Below are positions 39,993 to 53,116 of a stretch of 64,000 nt of DNA, piece by piece (position 1 is the first letter of the stretch; every line of letters begins with the position of its first letter). Position numbers and translations under genes: made by a program. The notes under the pieces are model-generated. The model was not told where the DNA came from. It saw nothing but the letters and a program-made list of their open reading frames with translations, and ran no database searches. Source of the DNA: Salticus scenicus (lineage: Eukaryota > Arthropoda > Arachnida > Araneae > Salticidae); the NCBI GenBank assembly GCA_963930645.1, contig OZ005651.1, forward strand, positions 329,549,527 through 329,613,526, read 5' to 3'.

Positions 39993-40240
39993 TAAGAAAA
40001 GGCTTAAATTTTTATTTATTTATTTTATTATTATTTTATGTTTAATACAACCTACTTAAAGAATTAGGGTTGGAAAAAAAAAAAAAAAGAAAAAAAAAGG
40101 TTAAAAATATAACAAAAAATCATGTTTTTTTTTTCCGAAATCTTTACATAGATATGCAATTTTCATTTTTTCCCCCCTCCCTCAAAAAACTAATCAGTAA
40201 ATTTCAAAATCCATCCCTGATTCGATCACACACACACATA

Positions 40241-40451
40241 CATTCGGCAGCAAAAGTATCCGAGCACTAGCAAAAATTCCTATATAAAAAAAGTACACTT
40301 AATACAATTTTGTGAAATAAATCCTTGTCGAATCACGTTCTTAGACAGTCAAAGAACATGATTCGATAAGGATTTATTTAACAAAACAGTATCAAGTGTA
40401 CTTTTTTTTATATAGGGATTTATGCTAGTGCTCGGATACTTTTGCTGGCGA

Positions 40452-40454
<3 letters not shown>
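40241..40454. mobile_element. palindromic Tc1/mariner-like MITE, copy 2 (214 bp)
   Basis: TA-flanked, ends CATTCGGCAGCAAAAGTATC / CAGTCGCCAGCAAAAGTATC. 248 bp from copy 1 and directly followed by a TA microsatellite. Confidence 0.92.
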
Positions 40455-40486
<32 letters not shown>

Positions 40487-41926
40487 CATAAAGTCTTTTC
40501 TTAAAAATCTGTAGAAGTATTTTGGAGATCATGAATTCATGAAAAAACGCAATTTAAAGATTTCAAATCTGTAAAACCATAAGAATTGTTGTATGTAACG
40601 GTATCTCTCTTCATAGATGATCGATTGTTTCCATTATTATTAGTGTAAACCATATAACTCGTACTGTGCAGTTGAGGAAAGAAAGGGAAAAAGAAGAAAG
40701 AAAGAAAGGAAAACAATGTGTGACACAACTTTTTAAAACTGAAATCTTGAGAGAGAGAGAGAGAAAAAAAATAATAATTTCTCCAAAATAAATAACTAAA
40801 AATAATATTTTATATAATTATTTATCTAAAAACAAAATTTAACACTAATTACAAAATTCCTGAAATTGTAGTTAAAATACACCATACAGATACACATATC
40901 AATTTTCTCGGATTAACTTTCATACTCCATCGGAAATAAAAGAAAGAAGAAAAAAAAGAAAACTTTTTTTTTTTTTTTTTTTCTTTCTTGGCATCTTTTG
41001 GTGAAAGCGCGACTAAGTCAAAAATAGCAGTGAAGACGCTTTCGTGTACGTTTGCGTTACCCGATAAAGAGTTGACCTCCCAAATGAACAAGGCACGTTC
41101 GAAAGAAAAGTAGAAACAGGAACCACGTGCTTTCGTTTACTTGCAAGCTTATGAATGAAATGACGACACGTAGATTAGACAAAAGGAGGAAGCGGCAAAA
41201 CAGAAGAAGAGTTTTGCTTTCTTTGACTCATTTTTATTTTTCCTTTTTATTTATTTATTATTATTATTTCTTTTTTCTTATCAGACTCATTTGAGCATGA
41301 GACAACTTATTACCAACAAGCAGAAGATAAAAGTTCCATCACTTAATTACATTTATTAAAAGTTTCTGAGAATTTAACGCAGAAAGATTTTTAAAAACAG
41401 TATAGATAAACCTCATGGCCTAATTTAAAAATACTTGGTAGACAGGACATTTTTCTAGTATAGTGTAATGAATTTCATTGAAATGACGATACATAGATTA
41501 CACACACACCTATAAATATAATAATAAATATCATTATTGTATATATGTCTTTTCGTATATATATTAGTAGAGAAAAAACCATGTTAGTTAGAAAAAATTT
41601 CGGTCTTTTGACCACAGCATCTACGTTCCCTTTCCACCCATTCAAATAAAATAATAATAATAATTTCTACTTTCTTACGGGAAATGTTTTGTATCTCCCC
41701 TCCCTGCTCCCCATATACTTTTTCACTTGTTTTAACTTAATATTTTAATTTTTGAAGGGAATTTAGCAAATATTCCATACCGACAGCAAACTCTCAGAAA
41801 ATTATTACATTTTTTAAACAGTTAATTTTAACTTTCTTTTGTATAGATTACTCTCATTAGTAGTATTAAATTTATTAACATTTACAATAAAATAAAATAA
41901 TCTAATAATAATTATTTTTTGTTTTC

Positions 41927-42700
41927 ATAGAAGAAAGTATTGGATTCGCAAAAATTTCTTACTTCCGGTTACCAACGGATTTACACATTTTCGTGGGCCG
42001 AGACACATTTTGAGATGACGTGAGCATAATTTCACCATTAAAACTAGTATAAGGTGGTCACCACAAAACTTTCTTTTATATTTTTCTATACAATTCCACT
42101 CACCACAAATTATTTATAAAAATATTTTATATGATGAATGTTGACTATTTTCCTCCATGAAAAGTATAACATTAATTGTCGAAAAAAAGTCAATTTTCTA
42201 CAATATTTTTTTTTTCTTAAAAGTGAAAAACATCGATAAATTTTTATTTAATTATCATAGATCTATAATTCAATCAACAATCGGTTTTGAGGGTATTCAT
42301 AAGTTCTTTTGAAAAATACATATATTTAAAATTTACACACTCCGGGGATTTTCCTCAGTGGGGGTGGGAGTGTGAGTGTGTGTGTGTGGGGGGGGGGGGA
42401 GAGAATGAAGCCTGTGCACATGCAAAAACTTTTCCTGGTTGAATATTGCTATCATAAATATTTATATATTTTTTTAATTTTCACAATGAAAAGTTAGAAA
42501 CAAATTTCCGTATTTATATACGTTTATACAGAATTTTATCTTATACAACTATATTAAAAAAAAAAAAAAAGAAAGAAAGAAAGAAATAGATGGCAGCACC
42601 ACCTTTAATGTAATTTGTCCCCAAATGTAATCAGTATTGATTTACGTCTAGGTCCAATAACATATAAAGTTTGATTAAATTCTGCCCACTTTACCTATAG
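41927..42700 (+). mobile_element. element with ATAGAAGAAAGTATTGGATT terminus
   Basis: Begins with the same terminus as 53117-54965 and the 13917 end, followed by GGATTTACACATTTTCG. It continues to GCACCACC and CCCCAAATGTAATCAG, as in 13010-13917. The right end is obscured by the next MITE. Confidence 0.6.
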
Positions 42701-42708
42701 AGGGAAAG

Positions 42709-42990
42709 ATATTACTTACAAACCATACTTAAACACCATAATATTACTTAAACACCATAAAATACAATAAACTCGCAACAATTGTTTCGGGTCGAAAAAA
42801 CACACGACCCTTCATCAGGCGAATAAAGTAAGCATAAAGCGAATAAAGTAAGGTGCGTTGCCGCTTTGACTGCAGCACTCGTGCTTACTTTATTCGCCTG
42901 ATGAAGGGTCGTGTGTTTTTTCGACCCGAAACAATTGTTGCGAGTTTATTGCATTTTATGGTGTATATTCAAAGTTTGTAAGTAATATTT
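42709..42990. mobile_element. palindromic MITE of the ACAATTGTT family, copy 2
   Basis: Arms ATATTACTTACAAACCATAC and the inverse of GTTTGTAAGTAATATT. Long near-perfect inner arms include TTTCGGGTCGAAAAAACACA and CCCTTCATCAGGCGAATAAA with their inverses at 42893-42935. Confidence 0.85.
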
Positions 42991-43034
42991 TTTACAACGC
43001 CAGTTTTGTGGTGCTTTTTTTTATTAAATATAGG

Positions 43035-43205
43035 GGGAAAGCCCTTCAAGGGAGGTCTTTCTAAGGTGTTCTAAGCATATTTACGCGAGTTTCAGAAAAA
43101 AAAAAACATGGGAAACTCCTAATGACGAGATCGATGAGTGTGACTGAGATAAAATCCTGCATTTGTCATCTACCAGCAGAACTGCTCGCACTGGTGCTGC
43201 CAGGG
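43035..43205 (-). mobile_element. SINE of the 31.3 kb family
   Basis: Read on the minus strand: AGTGCGAGCAGTTCTGCTGG (degenerate A-box), GGATTTTATCTCAGTCACAC (decayed B-box), GAAACTCGCGTAAATA and CCTTAGAAAGACC. Confidence 0.7.
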
Positions 43206-43381
43206 AGGTGGAGGGAAAGAGAGATTGTTTTCATATCACTTTCTTCTGATCCTCTTTTATATTTAAACTTCGAGTGTTTTTCCACATAGCTTGATGATAA
43301 TTATATAAAACTATATTGAAATCAGTCAAACAATTATATAAAGCACCTTCATCCACCTCCCAGCCCCAATTCGTTCTTATA

Positions 43382-43560
43382 CAGTGAAACCTCTCAAGTT
43401 GGACACCCCTATAAGTTGTACACCCCTCTAAGTTGGACGCTTTTTCTCGGAACGGAATGTATCCATTAACATTATGTCTAACCCCTATAAGTTGGACATC
43501 TCTCTAAGTCGGACACTTTTTATTGGAACCGTAGGTGTCCAACTTAGAGAGGTTTTACTG
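43382..43560. mobile_element. pogo/Tigger-like MITE, 179 bp
   Basis: TA on both sides. Ends CAGTGAAACCTCTCAAGTTG and, reverse complement, CAGTAAAACCTCTCTAAGTT. It has internal (T)AAGTTGGACACC repeats. Confidence 0.88.
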
Positions 43561-44853
43561 TATATCTAAGAAACTCTTTTTTCCCCCCTTCTTTCTGCAC
43601 AATGTTTCATTTAAGGAGAAAAAAAAAAACGTGTAAAATATATTTTTCATATTCCTTGTCAGACTCACCTCTTAAACCTCGCTTTGCAGCGATTTTTCTT
43701 ATTTCGTTAAAATCAGTAAAATTTAATATAAAATAAAAATCATTCTTTTCCCTTCTGTCACTCCATCCCTATCCCCCTAAATATATTTAGCCCATAGTCC
43801 ACTTTTTCTTTCTGAATTGGTAAGTATTAATTGTACGTACACAGTTTGATAGAAATCTCAAAATAAAGTTAGAAAAAATAAAAATGTTTCCATTTGCAAT
43901 CTGCCTGTCCCCCTGCCATATAAATTTAGTCATCACAATATATTTTATAAATTACTATGTAAAAATTATACAAAGTTTGATTGAAATTTAAAAAGAAAAA
44001 ATTAAAAAATCACATTTTCTTTGCGCACCTCCTCCCCCCCCCCCACTTCCCAAGTAATTCTACTGTGTTTTCTGTCAGTTAAAAATTATACAACATACAA
44101 AATTTCTTTAAAATCACTAATAAGTCATTGAAAGTTCCCTCCTCCTTTTGTTTTACCTATGCCCTCCCAAACCCAGACATATAAAACTGATACTATACTT
44201 TTTCATTATTTTGAAAAGGTTTTTAGAAATCGGAAATGGGTAGTGAACTCTGAGAAAGGAATCATTTTACATTATGTTTATGGGAAAGAAATGTTATTAA
44301 AAGACTATGTAAAAATACTTCCCCTTGAATAACTAAATTGTTGTCATTTTCTATCATTATTTACAATTGTTCTCGTCTTTATAGGCGTATCAGAGTTTTG
44401 AAAGTTTCAGCTTTGTTTAACCCATCCACGACCTTTAGTTAAATAATGATTTTTTTTTCCCCCTCGCTTTCTTTTAGAGAATTTAATTTTGTTTAGCATA
44501 TTGAAAATAATAAATGATATTGAATAAAAAAAAATTATTGATGCATTCCTTTGTTTTAAAATATTTTCCTGCAATAGTCAATTATATAAATATGTACATT
44601 AAATTATTATACACGTTTCAAAAAAAAAAAAAAAAAAACTTTCAATACAGTGACACAATTATGGACAGATAAAATTGAAAAATACAGCTTAAAACAGTTT
44701 TTGCTAATTTTTTCTAATTTAAGGGGGAAAAAATGTAAGAAAATGTTTTAACATTTAACACAAATAAAACAACAATAATAAGTTTTTTTTTTTCTTTTCC
44801 TTTGTGAAAAAATAAATAAATATTTTTTAGAAAATTATTATGGTAGATAAGTG

Positions 44854-45010
44854 CAGGGGTGTTTGTGGCCCCGGAAGTTGTTACCAGAAATTTTTAATAG
44901 TGATAATGTTGGTAGTTTCCTAGTAAAGTTTAGCAATTAAATGTAACCAAAAATACAGTTCATAATTACTGGTGGGAAATGAAATGAAAAATCCAGAACG
45001 CAAACACCCA
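44854..45010. mobile_element. short hAT-like MITE, 157 bp
   Basis: Ends CAGGGGTGTTTG and, reverse complement, TGGGTGTTTG. Flanks GATAAGTG and TATAAGTG match at 7 of 8. Confidence 0.6.
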
Positions 45011-45319
45011 TATAAGTGTAAAGTTTTAACTTCTGAAATATTGAATTATAAAATAAATATTATTTTTAATTTATGGTTTAACTTGTATGGAAAACATACG
45101 CTTTTAAAGTCTTTTTAATTAAGAAAAACAATAATTTAATAGTAAATATTAACATTAATTCTTTTTCTCTTTTATTCAAATGTTCATTTATGTTGGAGTA
45201 CACATTATGATTAATTAAAACATTAAGTAAGTTTCAGACATGCCAAAAGTTTCATTATTACATCCGCTTACCATTTTTCCGCTACCATTATTTTCGCTTA
45301 CTATTATTTCCGTTACCAT

Positions 45320-45960
45320 TTTTTCCGATTACCAAATCGCCAATAGGTGGTGCTGCTATGCTGCGATTTTTCCCAATTATGGGAAGATTACATTTCAGCT
45401 TCTACTGCGTATAACTGTACTAAACTTATTAAGTGAGAAAGCCATTATGAAATATTATGTCGATTCAATTTGGGCCAAAAGGTGGCACTGCAATCTGCAA
45501 TTTTCTACGTGAATGGAATATATATATTTCAGCTTCTATGGAATGTAAACGTAAACTTTATATGTGAGATAACCATTACGAAAACGAAAGCTGACATGAT
45601 TTAGAGCAAGTATATCGCCCGATAAGTGGCGCTGCTGTTACTTATCTTCCGTAATTTTCCACATGACTGCAACACAGAATTTACAAGATAAAATTACACC
45701 AAACTGCATACATCTCGCAGTAAAAATTTTACTGCGAGGGTTATGATTAAATTGTTGTGCATGTTAACCAGTAACTGTGTGACAGTGTTATACAGAATGA
45801 TATAGAAGAAAGTCTTGCGATGACACCACAACATGCTAGCATGGGGCATGTTTTTGTCGGCGAAAGCTGAAGCTTGGCACACATTTTATCGCAATAAGAC
45901 ACGCCAAATGGTCGTAAATTATCCATTATAGGAAAGTGACCATTGAACTTTTGGACATGT
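45320..45960 (+). repeat. diverged tandem array with AGGTGGCGCTGCT-type motif, array A
   Basis: Units of about 140 bp: AATAGGTGGTGCTGCT (45343), AAAAGGTGGCACTGC (45478), GATAAGTGGCGCTGCT (45621). Each is followed by TTTCAGCTTCTA and CCATTATGAAA-like sequence. The short frames here (45240+, 45694-) are translations of the repeat. Confidence 0.75.
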
Positions 45961-46319
45961 TTACAATAAAGAACATTATTTTTACTGCTCCTTGAAGAAT
46001 ATTACAAAAGGAACACAAGTTTTCCATGCCAAATATCGCAGCAGAAAGATTGTCGGGATGAAATCGCTCTTCGAGGCTCGCGCAAACTCAAATCCCTCAT
46101 CAAAAGAAATTTGAATAGAACCGACATTGTGCGCTAGTCTGTGCCTATCTTTAAAATATGCATTTGAAAATAATTTTATTTCAAACCTGCATCTTTAACT
46201 CTTGATTAATAATAATAAAAAATAATAGTAAGAAGAAGAAGCGTTATTTTTCTCTTTCAATTGTGTTAGATTTAAACGTGTACCACAGAAAAAGAAGGTA
46301 AGAAAAATGTGGTAAAAGA

Positions 46320-46320
<1 letters not shown>

Positions 46321-46354
<34 letters not shown>
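46321..46354 (+). repeat. (AAT)n microsatellite
   Basis: About eleven perfect ATA/AAT units. Confidence 0.95.
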
Positions 46355-46356
<2 letters not shown>

Positions 46357-48659
46357 CGGATTTAACATCTATTGTACCACGATGAATAAAAGATACAAAA
46401 TTGAATTTAGCCTTTTTAAATGGAGTCAGATCCACACATATGTGGCCTTAGATTCCAAAAATACTTTTGAACAGTTAGAATAATTCGCAAAATATCTTTT
46501 TTTTTTCTTTTCTTTTTTCACTTAAATTCTCTAAATAATTCTGTCTCTAAATTCTTTACAACTATAGTGCTTTAGTTGCTATTTTTTCAAGGAAATTTAA
46601 TACATTTCTATATATGTTTATTCCGGATACGTACATATTTGTGGCGAGACAGTGTTTTTCGGAAGGGGGGGGGGGGGAGGCTGGGGTTCTATTTATAACG
46701 TCAAGGCATTGAAGAAGCATTCTTCATTTACTCAGGTAGAACAAAACCGCAAACATTTAACCCAATCGAGACGGTCGCATCAAAAAATACCGAGACAAAT
46801 TTCTCTGAAGTAATTTTACTCAGACATACATATTATATTTCTTCAAGCAACGGTCCCTTTCGGTTAATTTATTACAATGTACATATGTGAAATAAAATTA
46901 AAAAATAAGTCAAGGTTTATAACTAATAAATAGCGTTCTTTTCGAGTTCATAAATAAATATAGTTATTATTGATAATATATTTATTTTTTTACTTAAAAA
47001 CAAATAGATAAGTAAATAAATAAAATTCAGGAGAATCATATGCTGTCATGAGCCGTTTTTCGGCAGTTTTCTAAAAAAAGTCTTTGTAGTAAGAGGTTAT
47101 TCAGAAATGAAAATTTGTATCAGAAAAAAAACTATGTTACAGAATGAAACTTAATACTATATTTGCGATTCATTTTTTTTTTTTTTTCATAGATATGTAC
47201 TACATACCTAAAAAAAAAATATTAAAAAATATTTGTTAAAGAAAAATTTAAATTTTTCTGATATAAATTTTCATTTGAGAATGACACTTTATCGTGAAGA
47301 CCTTTTTAGAAAACAGCTGAAAAACAGCTCATTTAATCACCGATATCTCTATGAATTTTTGTGATATTCAACTGGATTTTTTTTTTTTTTTAAATATATA
47401 AGGTGCTCTATACAGCTGAGTATTAAACTATGTCAAAGATTTTTTTTGCTGTAGTCCGCACATGTGCAGTAATACATTATTTACTACAACTGTCCATATT
47501 TCTTTGAATATTAAATATTTTGTTTTAAACTATTGTATAATGGTTTAGGCATACGTTATGTTTTCCGAAAGTTTCATGAAATTTGAAGAAAATCCTCTGG
47601 AGTTATCTGGTAAAAACTTACGAAATTTTTTTGCTTTTTTTAAGAAAATATTAATAACTCCTTAGATATTCGAGATATCCTCACATAACTCTACACACGT
47701 ATAAAATATAACATTTATAACGGTATCTAAAATTTGCAGATCAATCGACGCGTTTTCGTATACAGGGTAATCACAAGTACTTTTTATTTTATTGGAATTG
47801 TTGTTCGCCCCCTACGGGCCTTTGTGACAAAATCTTTGCTGAAAAATATGAGGAAAGACATGTTTTCCTTATTCCCATAATTCAAGAACAATACGTCAAG
47901 TATTTCTCAAGATATTCCACAAAACGTAAAAAAGAGAAAATGTTTCCATTATTTTGTCTAACACCTGTAACTAACTATTATCATTTGACAGATTAAACCA
48001 AAAAAAAAAAGAAGATACTTGGATAATTTTAAATCGACAGTTATGTAAATCATCATTTTACTGATAAAATATCCATGTGTCTGCAAAGTATTTAATTATC
48101 GGTTTGGTTAGAAACCGGTTATTTTTTAGGTTAGATATTTTGATTATTAATTTGGTTAAAAATTGTACTCTTCAGGGGGTCGCATATAAATTTCGTTGCG
48201 ATCCGATGATGTAATTTTTGAAAGATGATTCGATGACCCCAAAATTTTAAACGTGTTGAGCAGGAAAGTGCATTTTACAATGTGATTTATAAATATCAAC
48301 AATTATAAAATAATTTTTTATTCACCTTAAAAAAAAAAAAAAAAACATTCATCTTAACTTTTTCTTTCTTATTATATGGTTTTGGAGAGGTTTTGGGGAA
48401 AGTTTGGAGACAGTAAACTTGTTTAACCCGCTCTGCCCGTCTTAAGCCGTGGTGGCCTCTGCTCCATCTCATTGTTATTTCGGTTTCATTTGTTCGGATA
48501 TTGCCCTTGTTTTACACAGTTTTTCGTTCGTATATTAAATATGTGTATTCACTTCTCATATGAAATACATATATTCATTATATTGATTGAAATCTTTTAT
48601 ATATATGTATAAGTACCTAATAATAATTAAAATGAAAAGTCGAGTAAAAATAACCATAA

Positions 48660-48676
48660 CCCCCCCCCCCCCCCCC

Positions 48677-48708
<32 letters not shown>
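48660..48708 (+). repeat. C18 followed directly by A31
   Basis: Two long homopolymers abut without interruption; the exact lengths may be unreliable. Confidence 0.9.
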
Positions 48709-48712
<4 letters not shown>

Positions 48713-49544
48713 TGTCAAAAGCCTCCTTTAGCTGTACAGAAAACAAAAATGCAATATAGTATTGATTTTACCAAATTAAATAATGCTAAGCGATACAGCA
48801 CTTCGAATATTAGCGTAGGAAAACAATACCTATGTTAAATTAATTATGACTGTTACTATACCTTGCGAAATTACCAAATAAACAATTACTAGAGATCAGA
48901 ATGAATAGATTTTAGAAACTATAGCAATAATCACAAAAAAAAAAAAAAGCCTCTTTTATTATTATTATTATTATTATTATTTTAATTAAAATGATTTCTT
49001 TCAAAATGTCACTTTGTTTCGAAACAAATTTCAGTTCAGATATTATAATGAATCAGTTGTTTGAAATTTAAAACATAATAACGGAAACTACGGAGGAAAA
49101 ATGCATTTATTATTATTATTAATTAAGTAATAATATTTATTATTATTGTTTTCTATTGTTAAAAGAATGTTTGCAAAATGAATTAAAATTATTATTGGCA
49201 TAGCTTTATAACATTTATTAAAAAATATATTCTTTTACAATAATAATAATAATAATAATATAAACTAAAATATTTGAAATATCAACTAGTGAATAAATAT
49301 TTATTTACTTTTATTACTAAATATTTCCTATAGTAAATAATAACAATAACATTTGTATGATAAACTTCAGAACACAATTTTTTAAAAGATTTATAAACAT
49401 AACATATAGGTCAAGGTCGTTTAAAAAAGAATCTAGGGGAACATTTGAAATGTCAGCTAATCAGTAAACAGTTTTTAAAACTTCTTTTATTATTCACCGA
49501 ATATGTAAAAATACAATAACCAAAAAATTATGTTTAATCTTTTT

Positions 49545-51010
49545 AAAACTTTCCAAGAAGGTTGAAAAGTGTTAATGACTTCGGTTTGTCTGTCCGTCTG
49601 TCTGTCCGCGCTCTAACTCCCGTAAATATTCCTGGAATTTCTTGAAACTTATATATATTATTCAAGTTCACTATCGGATGTTCCCTATTGAAAATGGAGT
49701 GAATACCTTCATTGGTTTGTGTACAGGGACACCCGAAAGTATTCCAAAGCATTGTGTTCTATGAGAGGTATTTCTACAAACCATATTTTAATACCGTTAC
49801 TTTACACAAATCTTAATGAAATTGAAATATGTTATTCAAGTCCACTATCAGAATTTCCCCATTGAAAATGGAGTAAATTCCATCACTGGTTTGTATACAG
49901 GGACACGACACCCGAAAGTATTCCAAAGCATTGCATTCTATGAGAGGTATTTCTATAAACTAAATTTTAAGAACTTTGCATAAATTTTAATAAAATTTAA
50001 AAATATTATTCAATTGTACAAAAGAATGCTTTCCGTAGAATACAGTATGATCAGCATTAGATTTACAGGACCACACAAAAATATTCAGTTACATTAAGGA
50101 GTATTATTGGAAATTTGCTGGAATTGCATTTTCGTTAATATTAATTGTTTTTATCACTTTCTGAATGTTTTTAACACTTTCCAATAAGGTTGAAAAGTGT
50201 TAATGACTTTGGTTTGTCTGTCTGTCCGTCTGTCTATCCTTGCTCCAACTTCCGAAAGTATTCATGGAATTTCTTGAAACTCATATATGATATTCAAGTT
50301 CACTATCAGATGTTCCCTATAGAAAATGGAGTGGATACCTTTACTGGTTTGTGTACAGAGACACCCAAAAATATTCCAAAGCATTGTGTCTTCTATGAGA
50401 GGTATTTTTATGAACTATATTTTAGTTCTTTTTTTTCACACAAATTTCAATGAAATTGAAATATGTTATTTAAGTTCACTATCGGATGTTTGTTATAGAA
50501 AATAGAGTAAATACCACCATTGGTTTGTGTACAGGGGCATCCAAAATATTCCGAAGCATTCGTTCAATGAGAGTTTTTTCTATAAACCAAATTTTAATAA
50601 CTTTACTTTGAACAAATCTTAATAGAATTGAAATATGTTATTCATATGCAGAAAAGAATGCTTTCAACAGAATGTAGTACAATTAGCATTAGATTTACAG
50701 GGCTCCACAAAAATATTCATTTACATTGACGGTTTTTATTGGAAATTTGCTGGAATTGCATTTTCGTTTGCATTAAGCGATTTAACACTTTTAAAAATTT
50801 ATTTAGTGTGAATATAATTTCCAATTTGTGTATCTATCTGTCCGACTGTCTATCTGTCCTTCTGACCGCCCCCCGCGTCCGTAAATATTTTCAGAATTTT
50901 TAAAAGATTATATATGTTATTTAAATACACTACGGAATGTTTCCTACTATCTGTCCGTTGTGTGATTACGTAGGCAAAAAGCATTGAAAGTTATATGATA
51001 CAACAATTAC
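49545..51010 (+). repeat. tandemly organised repeat family with GTCTGTCC and ACAGGGACACCC
   Basis: A start motif CAATAAGGTTGAAAAGTGTT with GGTTTGTCTGTC occurs near 49553 and 50188. A 175-bp unit (TTCACTATCGGATGTTCCCT, TTTGTGTACAGGGACACCC, CAAAGCATTG) recurs near 49667, 49845, 50298 and 50475. It ends near TACGTAGGCAAAAAGCATTG. Short open frames on both strands here are translations of the repeat. Confidence 0.85.
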
Positions 51011-53116
51011 GTACATTTGGAAAGTGTTAATAATCAATACGTACTGCATGATTTTTCCTCCCTTTTTTTATAAATTATAAATTAGATAATCTTCTTAAAA
51101 TTTTCGCATTATTTTGAAAATTTTATTATGTATCGCACGCATGTTCGTAAAATAAATGAACAGAAAAAGTTTTTTTGGAAAAGATGTGTGTGCGCGAAAA
51201 GGATTTTTCTTTTTTTTTTTTTTTAATCAAAAATTGAAAACAAATTCATTTCTATTTAATATATTTTTTAAACTAATTCAGCATTTCTATGTCTAAGCCT
51301 ATAAATACTTATTTCAATATAAACTACACTATATCCGTTTATCCAAGCCCATAAATACTTATTTCAATATAAACCACACTATATCCGTTTATCCGAAGAT
51401 TTGCAGACAGTAAAGTGGTGGTAAAATATTTTATGAAAAAAATAAACCGTTTTATGACAGAATCATTATATTAGAGTAATAAATATATTTTTAAATCTTC
51501 AATCTATAAAAAAGAAACGCTAAATCTACAAAAAAAAAAAAAAAAGAAAGAAAGAAAAAGAAAAATACCATCCCTGCATAATAAACATTTCCACAGTAAA
51601 TATTGTAAAATTAGTTTTAAATTATTAACAGATAATTTTCGTTAATTGTGTAGATGATCACTTTCCTGCTTTTATAAAGCTCTTTCTGACTCCAAAAACT
51701 TTAAGACAAATTTTAAGAGCAAAGTGTTTTATTAGATGTACGAAATGCAAACTCAAAGTTGTTTATAAAAATCAGTAAAAAATTTCAATGCTGTAGAAAA
51801 AGGGAATTACCTCCAAAGTAACTTTTAAACAATACCATTGGGCTTGGGTAGTAAAGGATTTGATATATTCTTTGCAGCTTATTGCATAATATGTCAAATC
51901 AAAATGAATTTCTCGTATCTCGTTATATATATATATATATTTAAGATTTCCTCTATGAATTCGACGGTAGTAACAGTAAACATTTCAGGTCATTCAAGAA
52001 AACCAGAAGAAAATTTCAACAGTTTCACGCGTAACAATTTTTTTTCTTTCCTGGGAATGATATCAATTCCTTCCCCCTTTCCCGAAAAAAAAAAAAAAAA
52101 AACACTATTTTCCAAAAACACGTATTGTACAGTTCTCCTCAAGACTTGTAAAAGCATAGAGGGAATAGGTGAAGGAATAGGAATGTAAAGAATGTGAACA
52201 TTCAACTCCAAGTACGGTCTCAGGCTATGTTCAAGCATAAAAACGTTAGGTAACACGGAAAGTACAATGGCTAACAGAGGGGGTGATAAAGGTATGGGGG
52301 TATCACTTAGAAGCTTGAATGGGTGAACGGTGAACTTAGACCACTGGAGGTCAGTGTTAGGCTACCGTGTTTTTTTTGGCGCGAAATACTCAGCCGTTAA
52401 CATTTTATTATAGAGTATTATCGATTTCATTGATGTATAAGAAAAATGTTAAATGTTTTTTAACGCCATAAATAACGTTTTTCCTTTTCTGAGTACATCC
52501 AAACGAATAATGTGGGAGATTGGGGAGGGGGTTGGGTTATTGCTATTTTAATAATTAAAACTGCATACCTGTTATCCTGTGTTTGACGAAGATAAATTTA
52601 AAACAATAATAGATTAAAATTAGATTCATATATCTTTTGTGTTAATAAGATATTTAAAAAGTTTCCGAATGATCAGTAAAACAAAATATATACTATTAAA
52701 TAATAAGTAAAAAATAAAATAAAGAAAAAAAATTGCAGAGAAAGAAGTTTTTTTTCGTTAAATATCAGCAAAATATTAACGAGGAAACTTGTGAGTTAAC
52801 TCATGATAATTAATAGCTCAGAAATGTCAGGAAAATTCGCAATGAAAAGATTTCTGAGGTTTACTTATTCTACAATTTTGAAAATTTTAATTTACACACA
52901 AGACAAACTGATTTCTCATTTGGTTGAGCATTTGCATCTCATTCTTACTGAGTTACATCGTGCGCGGTAAAAATGGCAGTAATCATAATGAGTAGAATTG
53001 ATTTTTAGTTATTAATGAGTATAAATAATTTTTTAAATAACAATTTTAAAATGATTTAATATTAATAAGATAAAAATAGTTAAAAAGTAAATTTTGTATT
53101 ACTTACTTCTATATTC

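Noticed and set aside
49543..50453. Frames on both strands (IVNLNNIY peptide; SVCPSVYPCSN peptide)
   Set aside because: The same peptides recur from a noncoding repeat at 16.1 kb and 33.0 kb, on either strand.
51838..52256. 116-codon plus frame and overlapping minus frame
   Set aside because: Interrupted by poly-Lys/poly-Phe from an A-run, no recognisable domain, and both strands are open together.
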